Of a DNA stretch of 64,000 nucleotides, positions 1-10,138 are shown one piece after another. How positions within the stretch are numbered: the stretch's first letter is position 1; each line of letters opens with the position of its first letter. Under the pieces are notes generated by a model, which was not told the DNA's origin, made no database searches, and saw only the letters and a program-made list of their open reading frames with translations. Made by a program: the position numbers and the translations under genes. The DNA is from Abelmoschus esculentus (taxonomy: Eukaryota > Streptophyta > Magnoliopsida > Malvales > Malvaceae): NCBI GenBank assembly GCA_035048815.1, contig JAUCBN010000025.1, forward strand, positions 8,890,501-8,954,500. Direction: 5' to 3'.

Positions 1-1
1 G

Positions 2-394
2 GAAAAGGGAGAGTTGACAATGAGGGTCAATGACCAACAAGTCAAACTCAATGCCTTCCACAATTTAAAATGGCATGATGATGCAGAAGAGTGTAAAGTC
101 CTTCACAGCACAGATGCAAGCATAAAGATATCCTGTTTCAACAGCCACTGCCTGGGCAGTATGCTCGGCAGGAAAATGAAAATACTTTATGGCCGAATAT
201 TTGGCAGGAAGAGTAAGGCAGATGTGATGGATACCAACAGGACAATATACTGTCCAGTTATAAAGGGCGCAATACAGATTAGGAAAAACAACGATGGACA
301 TGAAGCCAATAGTCACCAATTGAAGAATCACTTTGGCCGGAAAGAGAGAATCATCTTGGGAGATGCATTTGCATGCACTCCACCAGTAACATGA
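2..394 (+). CDS. Gag-protease C-terminal tail (partial)
   Basis: The frame is open from the window edge to a TGA at 392-394. It begins at the conserved stretch just after the retroviral-type aspartic protease core (GELTMRVNDQQVKLNAF) and ends in a tail, ILGDAFACTPPVT, that is shared almost exactly with the family copies at 12116, 30146 and 40805. The catalytic DLGAS motif would lie upstream, outside the window. This copy has an extra linker that the other gag-pro copies lack (around residues 60-100). The CTGCC-TG-GGCAG palindrome at 148-159 is read in frame as part of HCLGS. Being open does not show that the whole upstream gene is intact. Confidence 0.7.
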   Translation, partial: EKGELTMRVNDQQVKLNAFHNLKWHDDAEECKVLHSTDASIKISCFNSHCLGSMLGRKMKILYGRIFGRKSKADVMDTNRTIYCPVIKGAIQIRKNNDGHEANSHQLKNHFGRKERIILGDAFACTPPVT

Positions 395-872
395 TCTCTC
401 ACTTTTTTATATATATTAGGATTAGTTTAGTTTATATTTAATTTCTATAATTTGTGTTTTTGCTTTAATTATTTTTTTTCTTGTTTGTGTTTAATTTTTA
501 TTTAGGATAACAAGAAAGAATAAAGGAGAAATAATTCATAGCAGGAATTCTGCCGAGGCAGAATACAGTGTCAGAGCCGCAGCAGTTTCAATGGGCAGAA
601 CAGTGTAACGGCTAGTCTACCGAGATTTCTGCCGCGGCAGAAAAGGAAACGATAGTAAAGACTAACGGCTACAAAACGGATAGTAGTTCAAACGGTCACA
701 AGGCCGAGGCCTATATAAGCAACCTCTCCCTCTTGAACTATTCACTCTGGCATTCTTGTTTTCTTTAGAATACTCGACAATCTTGCTCTCACAATACTCT
801 CTGCCTACCCTTCTTGAAATTTTCAGAATTCCTCCAAGAAAATCTCCAAGAACCTAATCTCTCACAATCCTC
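395..872 (+). promoter_or_regulatory. Leader between protease and ORF2 with an internal TATA promoter
   Basis: This is a noncoding spacer of about 480 bp. An A/T-rich stretch is followed by two CTGCC-NN-GGCAG palindromes (550-561, 629-640), four AACGG cores (607, 664, 675, 691) and a TATATAA box at 712-718, about 155 bp before the ORF2 ATG at 873. The core at 688-698 reads TCAAACGGTCA, which fits the mitosis-specific activator consensus bound by three-repeat MYB proteins. The same block is present in A, C, E and G. That it acts as a promoter is inference from motif order and conservation. Confidence 0.6.
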
Positions 873-2384
873 ATGGCCACCTAAAAACGCTTTTCCCCTG
901 CCGCTGTCGAAGACCGCTTCAACAGGTCTTTCATTGCCCGGCAGTTGTGGGAGGAGCAAGGGTTCCAACACTCAGATGAAGAAAATTACGGCATCGAGCA
1001 CTATCTGTTCGACAGGATCAAGTATCAAGAATGGGAAATCTTTTGCATACAACTTGCCCAAGAAAATGCTACCATCGTGCGAGAATTCTATGCGCACGGG
1101 CCAAGCAAAGACTCCCTCTTTGTCCACTACCGAGGCAGGCCTGTCCAGCTTGATGCCGATACCATCAACCAATTCTACGGACTCACACCTGACCATGATG
1201 TACATGCTGAATTCATGGAGGATATCACTGCCGAGGATTTTGAATTGATTAAAGACGACCTCTGATACACGAACACTCCTTGGGAAACCGGTGCCCATAG
1301 AGGATCGGTAGCACGGCAAAGTCTGAAACCCGAGGCCAAGCTTTGGAACACCTTTGTCAAGAGACGCCTCATCCCCACCTCCTACAATAGTAGGGTGGAT
1401 CGGAGAAGATTGGTGCTCATCCAATCAATTATCAACAAAAGGAGCATCAACGTTGGAGAAATTATCTTACGCGAAATTTAAGAATGCGGTAAGAAGGATA
1501 GAGGACCATTATATTTCCCTTGTTTGATCACTGATTTGTGTGTTGCTGCAGGTGTACTAGTAGAAGACACGGACGAATACACTCCCCAAAGGCGTGGATG
1601 GACCAGAGACTTTTGCCACAAAATCATGCAGATCACACAGGCGGAACCAGTCCAAGCAACGCCCCAGCAGTTCACTGCTGATACTGTTGTCGGGGCCCAA
1701 TACACGACAGACATGCCAGACACTGCCCACACCACTGCCGCAGCAGACCCGTACCAGGAGATAGTTCAAAGGATGGCAACTATGGATCTTATGCAGCATA
1801 GATACATGGAGTATCAGAGGGACTTCAACAACACGCTTGCCCAAATGATGCTGCCGTTTCCAGAATTTTCAAGCAATATGTTTGTCACAGCTGTACCCTA
1901 TACAGAGACTACATCAGCTCTAGGAGGACCGAGACCGTTCTTCCACGCGGGCCCTCAACCACAGTTTCATGCTGCCGTCCCATCTAGGGTAGCAGACTCT
2001 GCCGTAGCATCATCTGCCAGCAGAAGACCATCAAAGCGGAGGACAGTCTTCAACACTCCTCCACGATCCCCCATCATCATGGGCAGTCTATCAGTAGAAA
2101 TAGATGCCTATGTACACCAAAGCTCAACCGCTGTCGGACCTAGTACACACCATACCGGGGCAGCCGCTGAAAATGAAGGTGGCACGGACATCATGATCAC
2201 CGAGGAGATTATCGACGTGGAAGAAGGTGAAGAACTGGATGCTCCAATGCAACGGACACCACCCACAAGAGTCCAACCGCCCCAGCAAGCAAAAACTCAG
2301 CCATCGCCCTCACCCAGAGCGAAGCAATCAGCAGCACGACCCCGAAGAAAAATTGTTACAAGCAGCTCTTCGGAGTCCCTTTAA
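873..2384 (+). pseudogene. ORF2, putative plant transposon protein (PF20167-like), three nonsense codons
   Basis: The ATG at 873 aligns with the ATG of the homologous frames at 41281 and 29678. One frame of 504 codons runs to the TAA at 2382-2384 and is broken only by stops at codon 4, at 1263-1265 (Cys TGC to TGA) and at 1479-1481. There is no frameshift. The N-terminal half has the conserved segments FNRSFIARQLWEEQGF and REFYAHGPSKDS, characteristic of plant proteins annotated as putative plant transposon protein. The C-terminal half is rich in Pro, Ser and Thr, with an acidic stretch and a basic ARPRRK end. No catalytic motif is visible, and the biochemical role of the family is unknown to me. 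ORF2 sits where pol sits in autonomous Athila elements. Confidence 0.75.
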
Positions 2385-3317
2385 TTTTTATACTCCATAT
2401 TATTTGCTGCTGGTTTCTTTATATGCTGCTTCTTTCCTATCATATTTTTGTTGCCCACTAATCTCTTATAATATAAAGCATTGAGGACAATGCTTGGTTC
2501 GAGTTTGGGGGTGTAGAGCCTCTGCCGAGGCAATCTACTGTCGAGGCCCTGCAAAGAAAAAGGACTATTTAAGTGATTTTTTTAAAATTTTTTATGCTCA
2601 TTGCCTTACTTGAATCAATTGCCTATACTTTTGCACTGTCCATCATCAGTATTGCCTTAGTTTATTCTTTAAGACTATAGAAATCTTTCTCCTTACCATG
2701 GTTAGGTCCTGTTAAAAAGGTTTAACCTTAGGATACTTAAGGATGAAAATTAGAAGCTTACTATAAGATAAATTTGTTGGATTAATTTTAAAAAACACTT
2801 TTGGGACTTGTTGGATTATAGGAATTCTTTTAATGAACTTAGGTGATAAAGACTTAGATTTTTGGGCAAGTAACTAGAGGTGCCTATCACCGTCTCTAGG
2901 AATTACTATTCTTCATGCTAGAGGTGCCCGAAATTGGCTCTACTATGCTACAAGGAATATAAAAAAGATAGAAGGAATTAGTGAGGAGAAAAATACAATC
3001 CTTGAGGTTCCCGAAATTGGCTCAAGAATTGGTGGTTTAGAAAAGAAGAGAACACTTAACCAAATTCTACTTGTATTGAACTTAGAGTTTATCTAAGAAA
3101 GCCTTTAATCAAACTTGTCCACAAAAACTCACACATTCACCAAATCTTATAGTTTGTTTCTAGGTAAACCCTTGGATAGCCGAAAGGTTAAGTCTAAAGA
3201 ATAGGCATAGTTATGGTGGGGAGAATTGATGGAAACATAAGACTAAGAGAGAAAAGAGTTTGGCAAATTGATGGTTTGCATTGCTTGAGGACAAGCAATA
3301 GTTCGAGTTTGGGGGTG
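2385..3317 (+). other. H 3' UTR with two polypurine-tract-like sites and hairpin iterons
   Basis: No reading frame is supported. Two GAGTTTGGGGGTG tracts are present: an internal one at 2501-2513 and the terminal one at 3305-3317, which directly abuts the LTR and is the functional-looking polypurine tract. Each follows a perfect 8-bp hairpin with an AGGA loop (2476-2495 and 3280-3299). Between them, a GAGGTGCCCGAAATTGGCTC-like motif recurs around 2868-2900, 2920-2945 and 3003-3030. A TGCCGAGGCA half-palindrome lies near 2523. The same layout recurs in A, C and E. Confidence 0.7.
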
Positions 3318-4657
3318 TGATAAGTTCTCAACTCACTATCACTTTTTACACCTTTTATGGGCTTTAATCACTGAACCTACACCTACTTGGACCAATGCAT
3401 ATACTTAATGTGATATATTTAGAAGTTATGCTTATAAAGATGATATTTACAGAAAAGGCAAGTTTTACTGCATTTTTACATCTGTGCAGGATAAACTATT
3501 ACCGCGGAAGCAACATGGCCGATGCAGGACCTGATGCCGAGGCAGCAACAGAAAGATAGGAAGCAATACTGTAGGCGATTAGAAGAGAAAAATCCAAGGG
3601 ACATATCTGGACATGCAGCACATGGATCAGAGCTGGTGAGCACGAGGAAAAACCCAAGACAAGGCCACACGGGAAAGCCTCTAAGTTGAAATAAACTTGG
3701 AAATATTTTATTTATGTACATCACTTGTTCCCTACTCCAAGTTGTATTCTACTTAGGAAAGGTTTGCCCTAGGCCAAGCCTATATAAGACCTAGCCTTCT
3801 AAGAGAATAGGAGAGCCGATTCTTAGAGAGTTTACCCTAAGACTCAATATTTTCTTTCTATCAAATTATGTTCTAAGCTTTCTTAGGGTTTAGGTGAAGG
3901 TTGTTAAGTATTTGTGAGAGGAGATTGTACTTTGTTCTTTGTTTCAATGCAATAAAACTATCAAGGTTTGCTTATCCTTTGCCATTCTTTGTTCTTACAT
4001 TCAAGCTCGGGAGAGAAGTTTGTGAGTAATTCATTTATCTAGACTCGGGAGAGTTAGATTCACAAAAGGGATAAGTACGGTGTTTAAATCGCGAAATACT
4101 AACTCGGCCTAGGGATAGGTTAAGAGTTTCAGCGGCTAAAAGAAGTGTGAGATTGGTTGGTGGGTATAATTGATTCACGCTGGGAGGTATCATCAAGGAC
4201 TAGTCATCAACAATACTTCGACTTAGGGATAAGCGGAGTCATTCAAGGACACTTTGTCGAACTTCGGTAAAGTTCACCCACGAGTAAGGGATTGCCGCGG
4301 CGGACAAGTATCGTCGCTGCCAAGGCAGTAATCTGCAGTACTGCCGAGGTAGTGATATACAATTGCATTGCACGGAGATAAGTCAATCAAATCCACAATA
4401 CAACGCAACCGGATCCTGCCCTCTCTCTTTATTAATCAGATGTCATTCTTAGTATTAGTTTTCTTTATTTCAATTTATTTAGTTTCGTCCAAACCCAAAT
4501 TACCTGTCTTTTTATTTTATTTCTTTTTACAGAGCAAGAAGACGAAGAAGGCATATTAAGTATACCAATCCCTTTGGAGACGATACTCGATTATACTAAT
4601 CACTTATTACTTGCGATGTGTCCACTTGCACCAATTGCGCACTTTTGACACGCAACA
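3318..4657 (+). repeat. 3' LTR of element H (1340 bp)
   Basis: It starts TGATAAGTTCTCAACTCACT right after the polypurine tract and ends GACACGCAACA. A TATATAA box lies at 3781-3787 in a context (GCCTATATAAGACC) like that of the internal leader promoter. Near the 3' end a CTGCC-AA-GGCAG palindrome lies at 4317-4328. The final 80 bases are the most conserved part of the LTR across all copies in this window. Confidence 0.88.
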
Positions 4658-5057
4658 GTGATTATAATTGATTCACGCCGGGAGGTATCATCAAGGATTA
4701 GTCATCAATAGCACTTCGACTTAGGGATAAGCGGAGTCATCAAAGGACACTTTGTTGAATCTTGATAAAGTCTACCCACGAGCAAGGGTTGCCGCGGCGG
4801 ACGAACATCATCACTGTCGGGGCAGTAAAACTACAGTGCTGCCGAGGCAGTGTTGTATGATTGCATTGGACAGAGACAAGTCAATTGAATCCACAATACA
4901 ACACAACTGGATCCTGGCCACCTTCTTATTTTGATTATTTTCTCATTATTTAGTTTGTTTTATTATTCAAGTTATTTAGTTTACTCCATCCCAAATCATT
5001 TGTGTTTTTATATTATTTTTTTTCACAGAGCAAGAAGACAAAAGAAGGCATATTAAG
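4658..5057 (+). repeat. B 5' LTR remnant, first piece
   Basis: It matches the B 3' LTR from about 21362 (GTGATTATAATTGATTCACG) to about 21760 (catattaag), where the solo LTR interrupts it. It holds an exact CTGCC-GA-GGCAG palindrome at 4839-4850. The last five bases, ttaag at 5053-5057, are the left target duplication of the solo LTR. Confidence 0.85.
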
Positions 5058-7795
5058 TGTAGCATCCCGGTTTTGGGGATAGTAGTTTGAGTGTTAGTTG
5101 GGGAAATTCGATTCGGGTCGAATCGGATTCCTAGGGTTCGTTATTCCGGGAAAAATTAAAATAATAATATTTTAATCGGATAAGTAATAATTTTGTGAAA
5201 TGGTTCTAAAATATATTAAAAAGGTGTTTTAAAGTTAAAGTAATATTATTTGAACTTTAATTTGGCTTAATTTTGTGCTAGTGACTAAATTGTAATTTTG
5301 GAAAAAGTTTTGGGGATTTAATTAGTAATTTTCGACAATAAGGATTTTTAGTGACTAAATTGGAAAGTAAGCCATAATTAGAATTCTTATAGGGCCATAA
5401 ACCCAATTTATTTTTAATTAATGATTTATCCACCACAATTGTTTTAACTTGTTTTATTTTAGATGGTAATTCAATTTTCTTTTGTAACTTCCCATTTTCC
5501 CATCTTTTCTCTCAAGATTTTCTCTTATTTTCTCTCCATCTTCTTCTCCAAATTTCTTCAATTTCTTTTTGATTTCTTCATCATTTTCTACAAGATTTAT
5601 TTCATTTTACTCATCCTTTCATTCTCTACAAAACCTACTCATCAATTTTGCAAAAATCAACATCTTTTTCAAGGAAATCAAGGAAGACTTTCTCATCTCT
5701 TTGGTGGATTTAATCTCAAAGGTAATATTCTGATTTCTAATCTTTTTCTAAGGTTCTTTATTGAAATTCCCAAGTATTGGCTTGCTCATCAACAATTGAG
5801 ATTTTATTTTGTGTTTTTAATTCAAGATCTATGAGTTTTATGATGATTTTTGAGAAATCTTTTGAGATCTAAATTGATGCTGGGTTTAGGTTGATTTAAT
5901 TACGATATTATGTCAATTAAATGATTGATTGAGTCTTGAAATGATTTAATATTAAATTAATCCCGGAATAATGCAATCGGTATTGATTTAAGGTGGTTTT
6001 CGGTTGTTTTAGGGGATGTTTTAGGTGTTCTTATGTTGTTGGAGGTATAAGGATGGTTTGGAAGTGTTTTTGGTTCATAATTGAGGTGGATTAGATGCTA
6101 GATTCATTAGGTTTTGGGCTGGTGGTGTTTCGGATGCGTTTCGGCTAGGTTTCGGTCTTTTCGGCTAGGTTTTCGATAGTTTTGTGAAGGTTTAATGTGG
6201 CTGCTATTTTGAGCAAGTTGTGATGTGAATATGCTCTGTTTTTAATGTTGTAGAGGTAGTGCACGAAGCTGCATAAGTGGCTGGTGCGTTGGCGTTGCCG
6301 TCGGAGCATCGGCGAGGGCTCGTTTCGCTTGTCGGTGAGTGGTTTTGGGTTTAAAGTGAAACGCATTTGTTCGGTTCTGTTTTGGGGGCTATGGAATAGT
6401 GGGAAAACTTTCCATAATTCAAGAGTAAGTGTTTTAAATGATGTTGATGCATTACCTCGATTTTCGGTTATTTTCGGTAAATGGCATATATGTGAACAAT
6501 GATTCAATATGATTTTGAAATTGCATATATTTGATTTTGAAATGATGGATGCATGTGTTAATTGCTGAAAATGCATGGTTTATTAAGGTATTCATGGTTT
6601 ATGTAAGCATGAAAAAGAATTTAGATTATGATGAGGTTATTTGCCCTATGTTGATAAAGCCGTTGAGCATGATTTTAGTTCACATGATGAACATTTAATG
6701 AGTGCATTATGAGCAACAAGTTAACATGCAACGTTGGATTTGATATTGGCTTAGTGACACTAATCTTAGATAAGAATACAAGTGACATGTCATTAGGATT
6801 GAGTGCACTATAAAAATAATGAGAATAATGATGATGCCTACACGTAAAGAAGGGTGACTTTGTGTCCGACCGTGCGTGTAGAGTTTGCCTACACGTAAAC
6901 AAGGGTGACTTTGTGTCCGACCGTGCGTGTAAAGCTTGCCTATATGTAAACAAGGGTGACTTTGTGTCCGACCGTGCGTAGTGGGGATAACATGTATACA
7001 AGGGTGACTATGTGTCTGACCGATGCATGTTAAGACCAAGTGTCTACAATTATGGGAAAAGGAATCCGTGTATTCGGTGAACTAAAAGTTCACACTAAGT
7101 GATCACTAGAAAGCCAATATGCATATATGAAATGGAATGATTTATTTGTGCATGATACATGAAATGATTTGACATTATTGAAAAGCATGATTTGGTTTTA
7201 CATATTTCAAATAAGCATGAAGAATGCAAGTATGACATTTTAAGCGCGGAGAATTACGTTTAGGGCCGGATGTCTTTCCACGATCGAATATAGATGCAAT
7301 GAATAGTATTGAGAGTTTTAATATCACCAAGATGCATGACGTTAACTTGAATTCGCATTAGTAAGTTAATGTTAGTTTTAGTCCCTATGATATTGTGAGT
7401 TTTACAATTAGGTCCCTATTGTATGAAACATGAAATTGACGATGCAATAATGGTCCGTTTGATCTGAACTTTGTTATGAGTATGTTATGCACGTTTAATT
7501 GAACTATGGTAGATCGCATTACCGATTTATTGTTGGAATTAAGAATTATTTGCATTTTGATCCTTATGTACTGATATGCGAATTGAATTGATAAATTGTG
7601 AATCGAATGTTTCCTTTTTCGTTACGCATGACCTCAACACACATAGGAACCAAATTATGCATCTAGTTAAGAAGAAAAAAAAACATATCGGTTTTCAGGG
7701 TTGTTTATCGAATTGGACCTTAACGGGTTTAGTTCGATATTCCCCGTGTGACCCGTTAGTGCCGGTTCCGTCCAGGCCGGGCTAAGGGGGTTACA
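5058..7795. mobile_element. Solo LTR of an unrelated long-LTR retrotransposon (2738 bp)
   Basis: The segment starts TGTAGCATCCCGG and ends GGGGGTTACA, so it has TG...CA termini with short inverted ends. It is flanked by ttaag (5053-5057) and ttaat (7796-7800), a 5-bp target duplication with one mismatch. Removing it restores the B LTR sequence exactly in register. It has no protein-domain frame, no primer site and no second LTR, so it is a solo LTR left by LTR-LTR recombination. Termini and length resemble the long LTRs of Gypsy chromovirus or Tat types, but the lineage is not proven. A pyrimidine-rich stretch at 5470-5660 looks like an LTR leader. Confidence 0.75.
6836..7030. repeat. Tandem repeat inside the solo LTR (51-bp period)
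   Basis: Three units start at 6836, 6887 and 6938, each containing AAGGGTGACTTTGTGTCCGA, followed by a diverged fourth copy near 6987-7030. On the minus strand the repeat makes an open stretch with a repeated HARSDTKSP motif, which I regard as an accident of periodicity. Short tandem repeats are common within long plant LTRs. Confidence 0.85.
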
Positions 7796-7800
7796 TTAAT

Positions 7801-7898
7801 TAGACCAATCCCTGTGGAGACGATATTCGATAATACTTATCACTTTATTACTTGCGACGTGTACACTTGCATTAATTGCGCACTTTTTACACGCAACA
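7801..7898 (+). repeat. B 5' LTR remnant, terminal piece
   Basis: It continues the LTR broken at 5057 and ends CACGCAACA at 7898, directly before the primer-binding region. It aligns base for base with the end of the B 3' LTR (21762-21859). Confidence 0.88.
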
Positions 7899-7904
7899 AG
7901 TTTT

Positions 7905-7922
7905 TGGCGCCGTTGTCGGGGA
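7905..7922 (+). other. Primer-binding site, tRNA-Asp type (element B)
   Basis: TGGCGCCGTTGTCGGGGA lies six bases after the LTR end. It is complementary to the 3' end of plant tRNA-Asp with one change (T where the usual site and element A have C). Athila-lineage Gypsy elements typically use this primer. Confidence 0.85.
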
Positions 7923-8016
7923 TTGGCAACTAAATTTTGTTTTCTTTATTTTCTTGTTTTTAGTTATTTTTATTTAACTTCGGTTTTTACTGGTGTATGA
8001 GCAGGGCAAAACCAAG

Positions 8017-9240
8017 TGTCGCGTGTCAAAAGTGCGCGTTTAGTGCAAGTGGACACATCGAAAGTAATAGGTGATAAGTAATTATCGGATTATCGTCTCC
8101 ACAGGGACTGGTAGATTTAATATGCCTTCTTCACCTTCTTGTTCTGTAGAAAAGTAAAAACACAAATGATTTGAGTTGGGTTATCTAAACTAAAATAACT
8201 AAACAAAAATAAAGGGATTTAATAATAGAGAAAGATGGGTCAGGATCTAGTTGCGTTGTATTGTGGATTTGATTGACTTGTCTTTGCTCAATGCAATCGT
8301 ATATCACTGCCTCGGCAGCACTGCAATTTAGTTCCATGGAAGCGACGATACTTGTCCTCCGCGGCAATCCCTTGCTCGTGGTTGGACTTTACCAAAGTTC
8401 GGCAAAGTGTCCTTGAATGACTCCGCTTATCCCTAAGTCAGAGTGCTGTTGATGACTAGACCTTGATGATACCTCCCGGCGTGAACCAATTATACTCACC
8501 AACCAATCTCACACTTCTTTTAGCTGCTGAAACTCTTAACCTATCCCTAGGCCGAGTTAGTATTTCGCGATTGAAACACCGTACTTACCCCTTTCGTGAA
8601 TCTAACTCTCCCGAGCTTAGATAAATGGATTACTCACAAACTTCCCTCCCGGGCTTGAATGCAAGAACAAGGAATAACAAAGGATAAGCAAACCTTGATA
8701 ATTTTATTGCATTGAAAACAAACACAAAGTACAATCTCCTCTCACATATACTCGGCAACCTTCACCTAATCCCTAAGAAGGTTTAGAACATAATGGAGAG
8801 AAAGAAGACAAGTATTGAATTCGGCTCTCTCTCCCTAGGTATTCCCCCTCCAGTACATTGGATGGCTAGGTCTTTATATAGGCTAGACCTAGGGCAAACC
8901 TTTCCTAAGTATAATACAACTTGGAGTAGGGAACAAGTCAAGTACATAATTAAAATATTTCCAAGTTTAATTCGGCTAAGGGGGCTTTCACGCGTGGTCT
9001 TTTCTTGGGCTTTTCCTCATGCTAGCCAGCTCCGATCCATGGGCTTTAAGTCAAGACACGTCCCTTGGATTTTTATCTTTCCATCGCCTACAGTCTTGCT
9101 TCCTGTCTTTCTGCTGCTGCCTCGGCATCAGGTCCTACCTCGGCCTTGTCGCTGCCGCGGCACTGGTTCCCCAGCACAGATATAAAAATGCAGTAAAACG
9201 TGCCTTTTCTGTAAATATCATCTTTATGAGCTTAACTTCT
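8017..9240 (-). repeat. 3' LTR of element A, 5'-truncated
   Basis: The right end of this LTR in element sense is intact (TGTCGCGTGTC read on the + strand at 8017). Its start, with the first 100 or so bases of U3 and the adjacent polypurine tract, is missing. At about 9240 the sequence jumps straight to the hairpin that normally precedes the tract. The junction shares the microhomology TAG. An exact CTGCC-TC-GGCAG palindrome lies at 8307-8318. Loss of tract and U3 start after insertion is the simplest reading. Confidence 0.85.
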
Positions 9241-10138
9241 ATTTCTTGTCCTCAAGCAATGCAAACCATCAATTTGCCGAACTCTACTCTCTCTTGGTCT
9301 TACATGTCCATCTATTCTCCCCACCATAACTAGGCCTATTCTTAAGCCTTAACCTTTCGGCTACCCAAGGGTTTACATAGAAACAAACTATAAGAATTGT
9401 GAGTGTGTCCATTTCTGTGGACAAGTTTGATTAAAGGCTTTCTTAGACAAACTCTAAGTTCAAGAAAAGTAGAATTTGGTTAAGTGTTCTCTTCTTTTCT
9501 CAACCACCAAATCTTGAGCTAATTTCGGGCACCTCAAGGATTTGTGTTTTTCTTTTCACTAAGTTCTTTATTTTTAATATTCCTTAAAACATACTAGAGC
9601 CAATTTCGGGCACCTCTAGCATGAAGAAGAGACTTTCTAGAGCCGGTGATAGGCACCTCTAGTTACTTTCCAAAAATCTAAGTCTTTATCACTTAAGTTC
9701 ATTAAAAGAATTCTTATAATCCAACAAGTCCCAAAAGTGTTTAAAGTTCTTCCTATAGTAAGCTTCTAAGTTTTCATCCTTAAGTATCCTAAGGTTAAAC
9801 CTTCTTAACAGAACCTAAACATGGTAAGGAGAAAGATTTCTAAAGCATTAAAGAATAAACTAAGGCAATACTGATGATAAGCAGTGCAAAAGTGTAGGCA
9901 GTTAATTCAAGTAAGGCGGGGAGCATGAAAAAATAAAAAAATCACTGGAATACTCCCTTTTTGGCAAGGCCTCGGCAGTAGATTGTTGCCTTGGCAGTGA
10001 ATCTGCACCCCCAAACTGAAACCAAGCATTGTCCTCAATGCGTTTTATTTGAGAAAATAAGCGGGCAACATAATATGAATAGAATAAGCAGCATATAAAG
10101 ACAACAAAAGCAATTAATATTGATTTAAGAACAAAGAT
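9241..10138 (-). other. A 3' UTR
   Basis: No reading frame is supported. The region has the family hairpin iterons (CTAGAG...CTCTAG at about 9595-9665, and a GGTGCCCGAAATTGGCTC-like repeat at 9520-9540). Near 10008-10050 lies the internal purine tract with its GCATTG-AGGA-CAATGC hairpin. The terminal hairpin survives at 9246-9266 with one arm base changed, but its purine tract has been deleted. Confidence 0.7.

Larger units (their letters stand above)
1..4657 (+). mobile_element. Element H: 3' part of a non-autonomous Athila-like LTR retrotransposon
   Basis: The 5' LTR, gag and most of the protease lie off the left edge. What is visible is the end of gag-protease, a leader with an internal TATA box, ORF2, a 3' UTR, a polypurine tract and the 3' LTR. 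No reverse transcriptase, RNase H or integrase lies between protease and LTR, so the element needs enzymes from another source. The LTR ends in TG...CA. The bases after it (gtgat at 4658) continue a second LTR of the same family from its middle, so H most likely sits inside the 5' LTR of element B. The gtgat would then be one copy of a 5-bp target duplication whose partner is outside the window. Confidence 0.85.

Noticed and set aside
65..331. Minus-strand 88-codon frame opposite the protease tail
   Set aside because: Shadow of the real coding strand.
5463..5834. 123-codon frame rich in Phe and Leu
   Set aside because: Lies inside the solo LTR in a pyrimidine-rich leader-like stretch; composition explains the open frame and no domain is visible.
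6145..6576. 143-codon minus-strand frame
   Set aside because: Inside the solo LTR, no family resemblance and no conserved context.
6675..7039. Minus-strand frames with a repeated HARSDTKSP motif
   Set aside because: The repeat comes from the 51-bp tandem array, whose period is a multiple of three; open in two frames at once, so not evidence of a protein.
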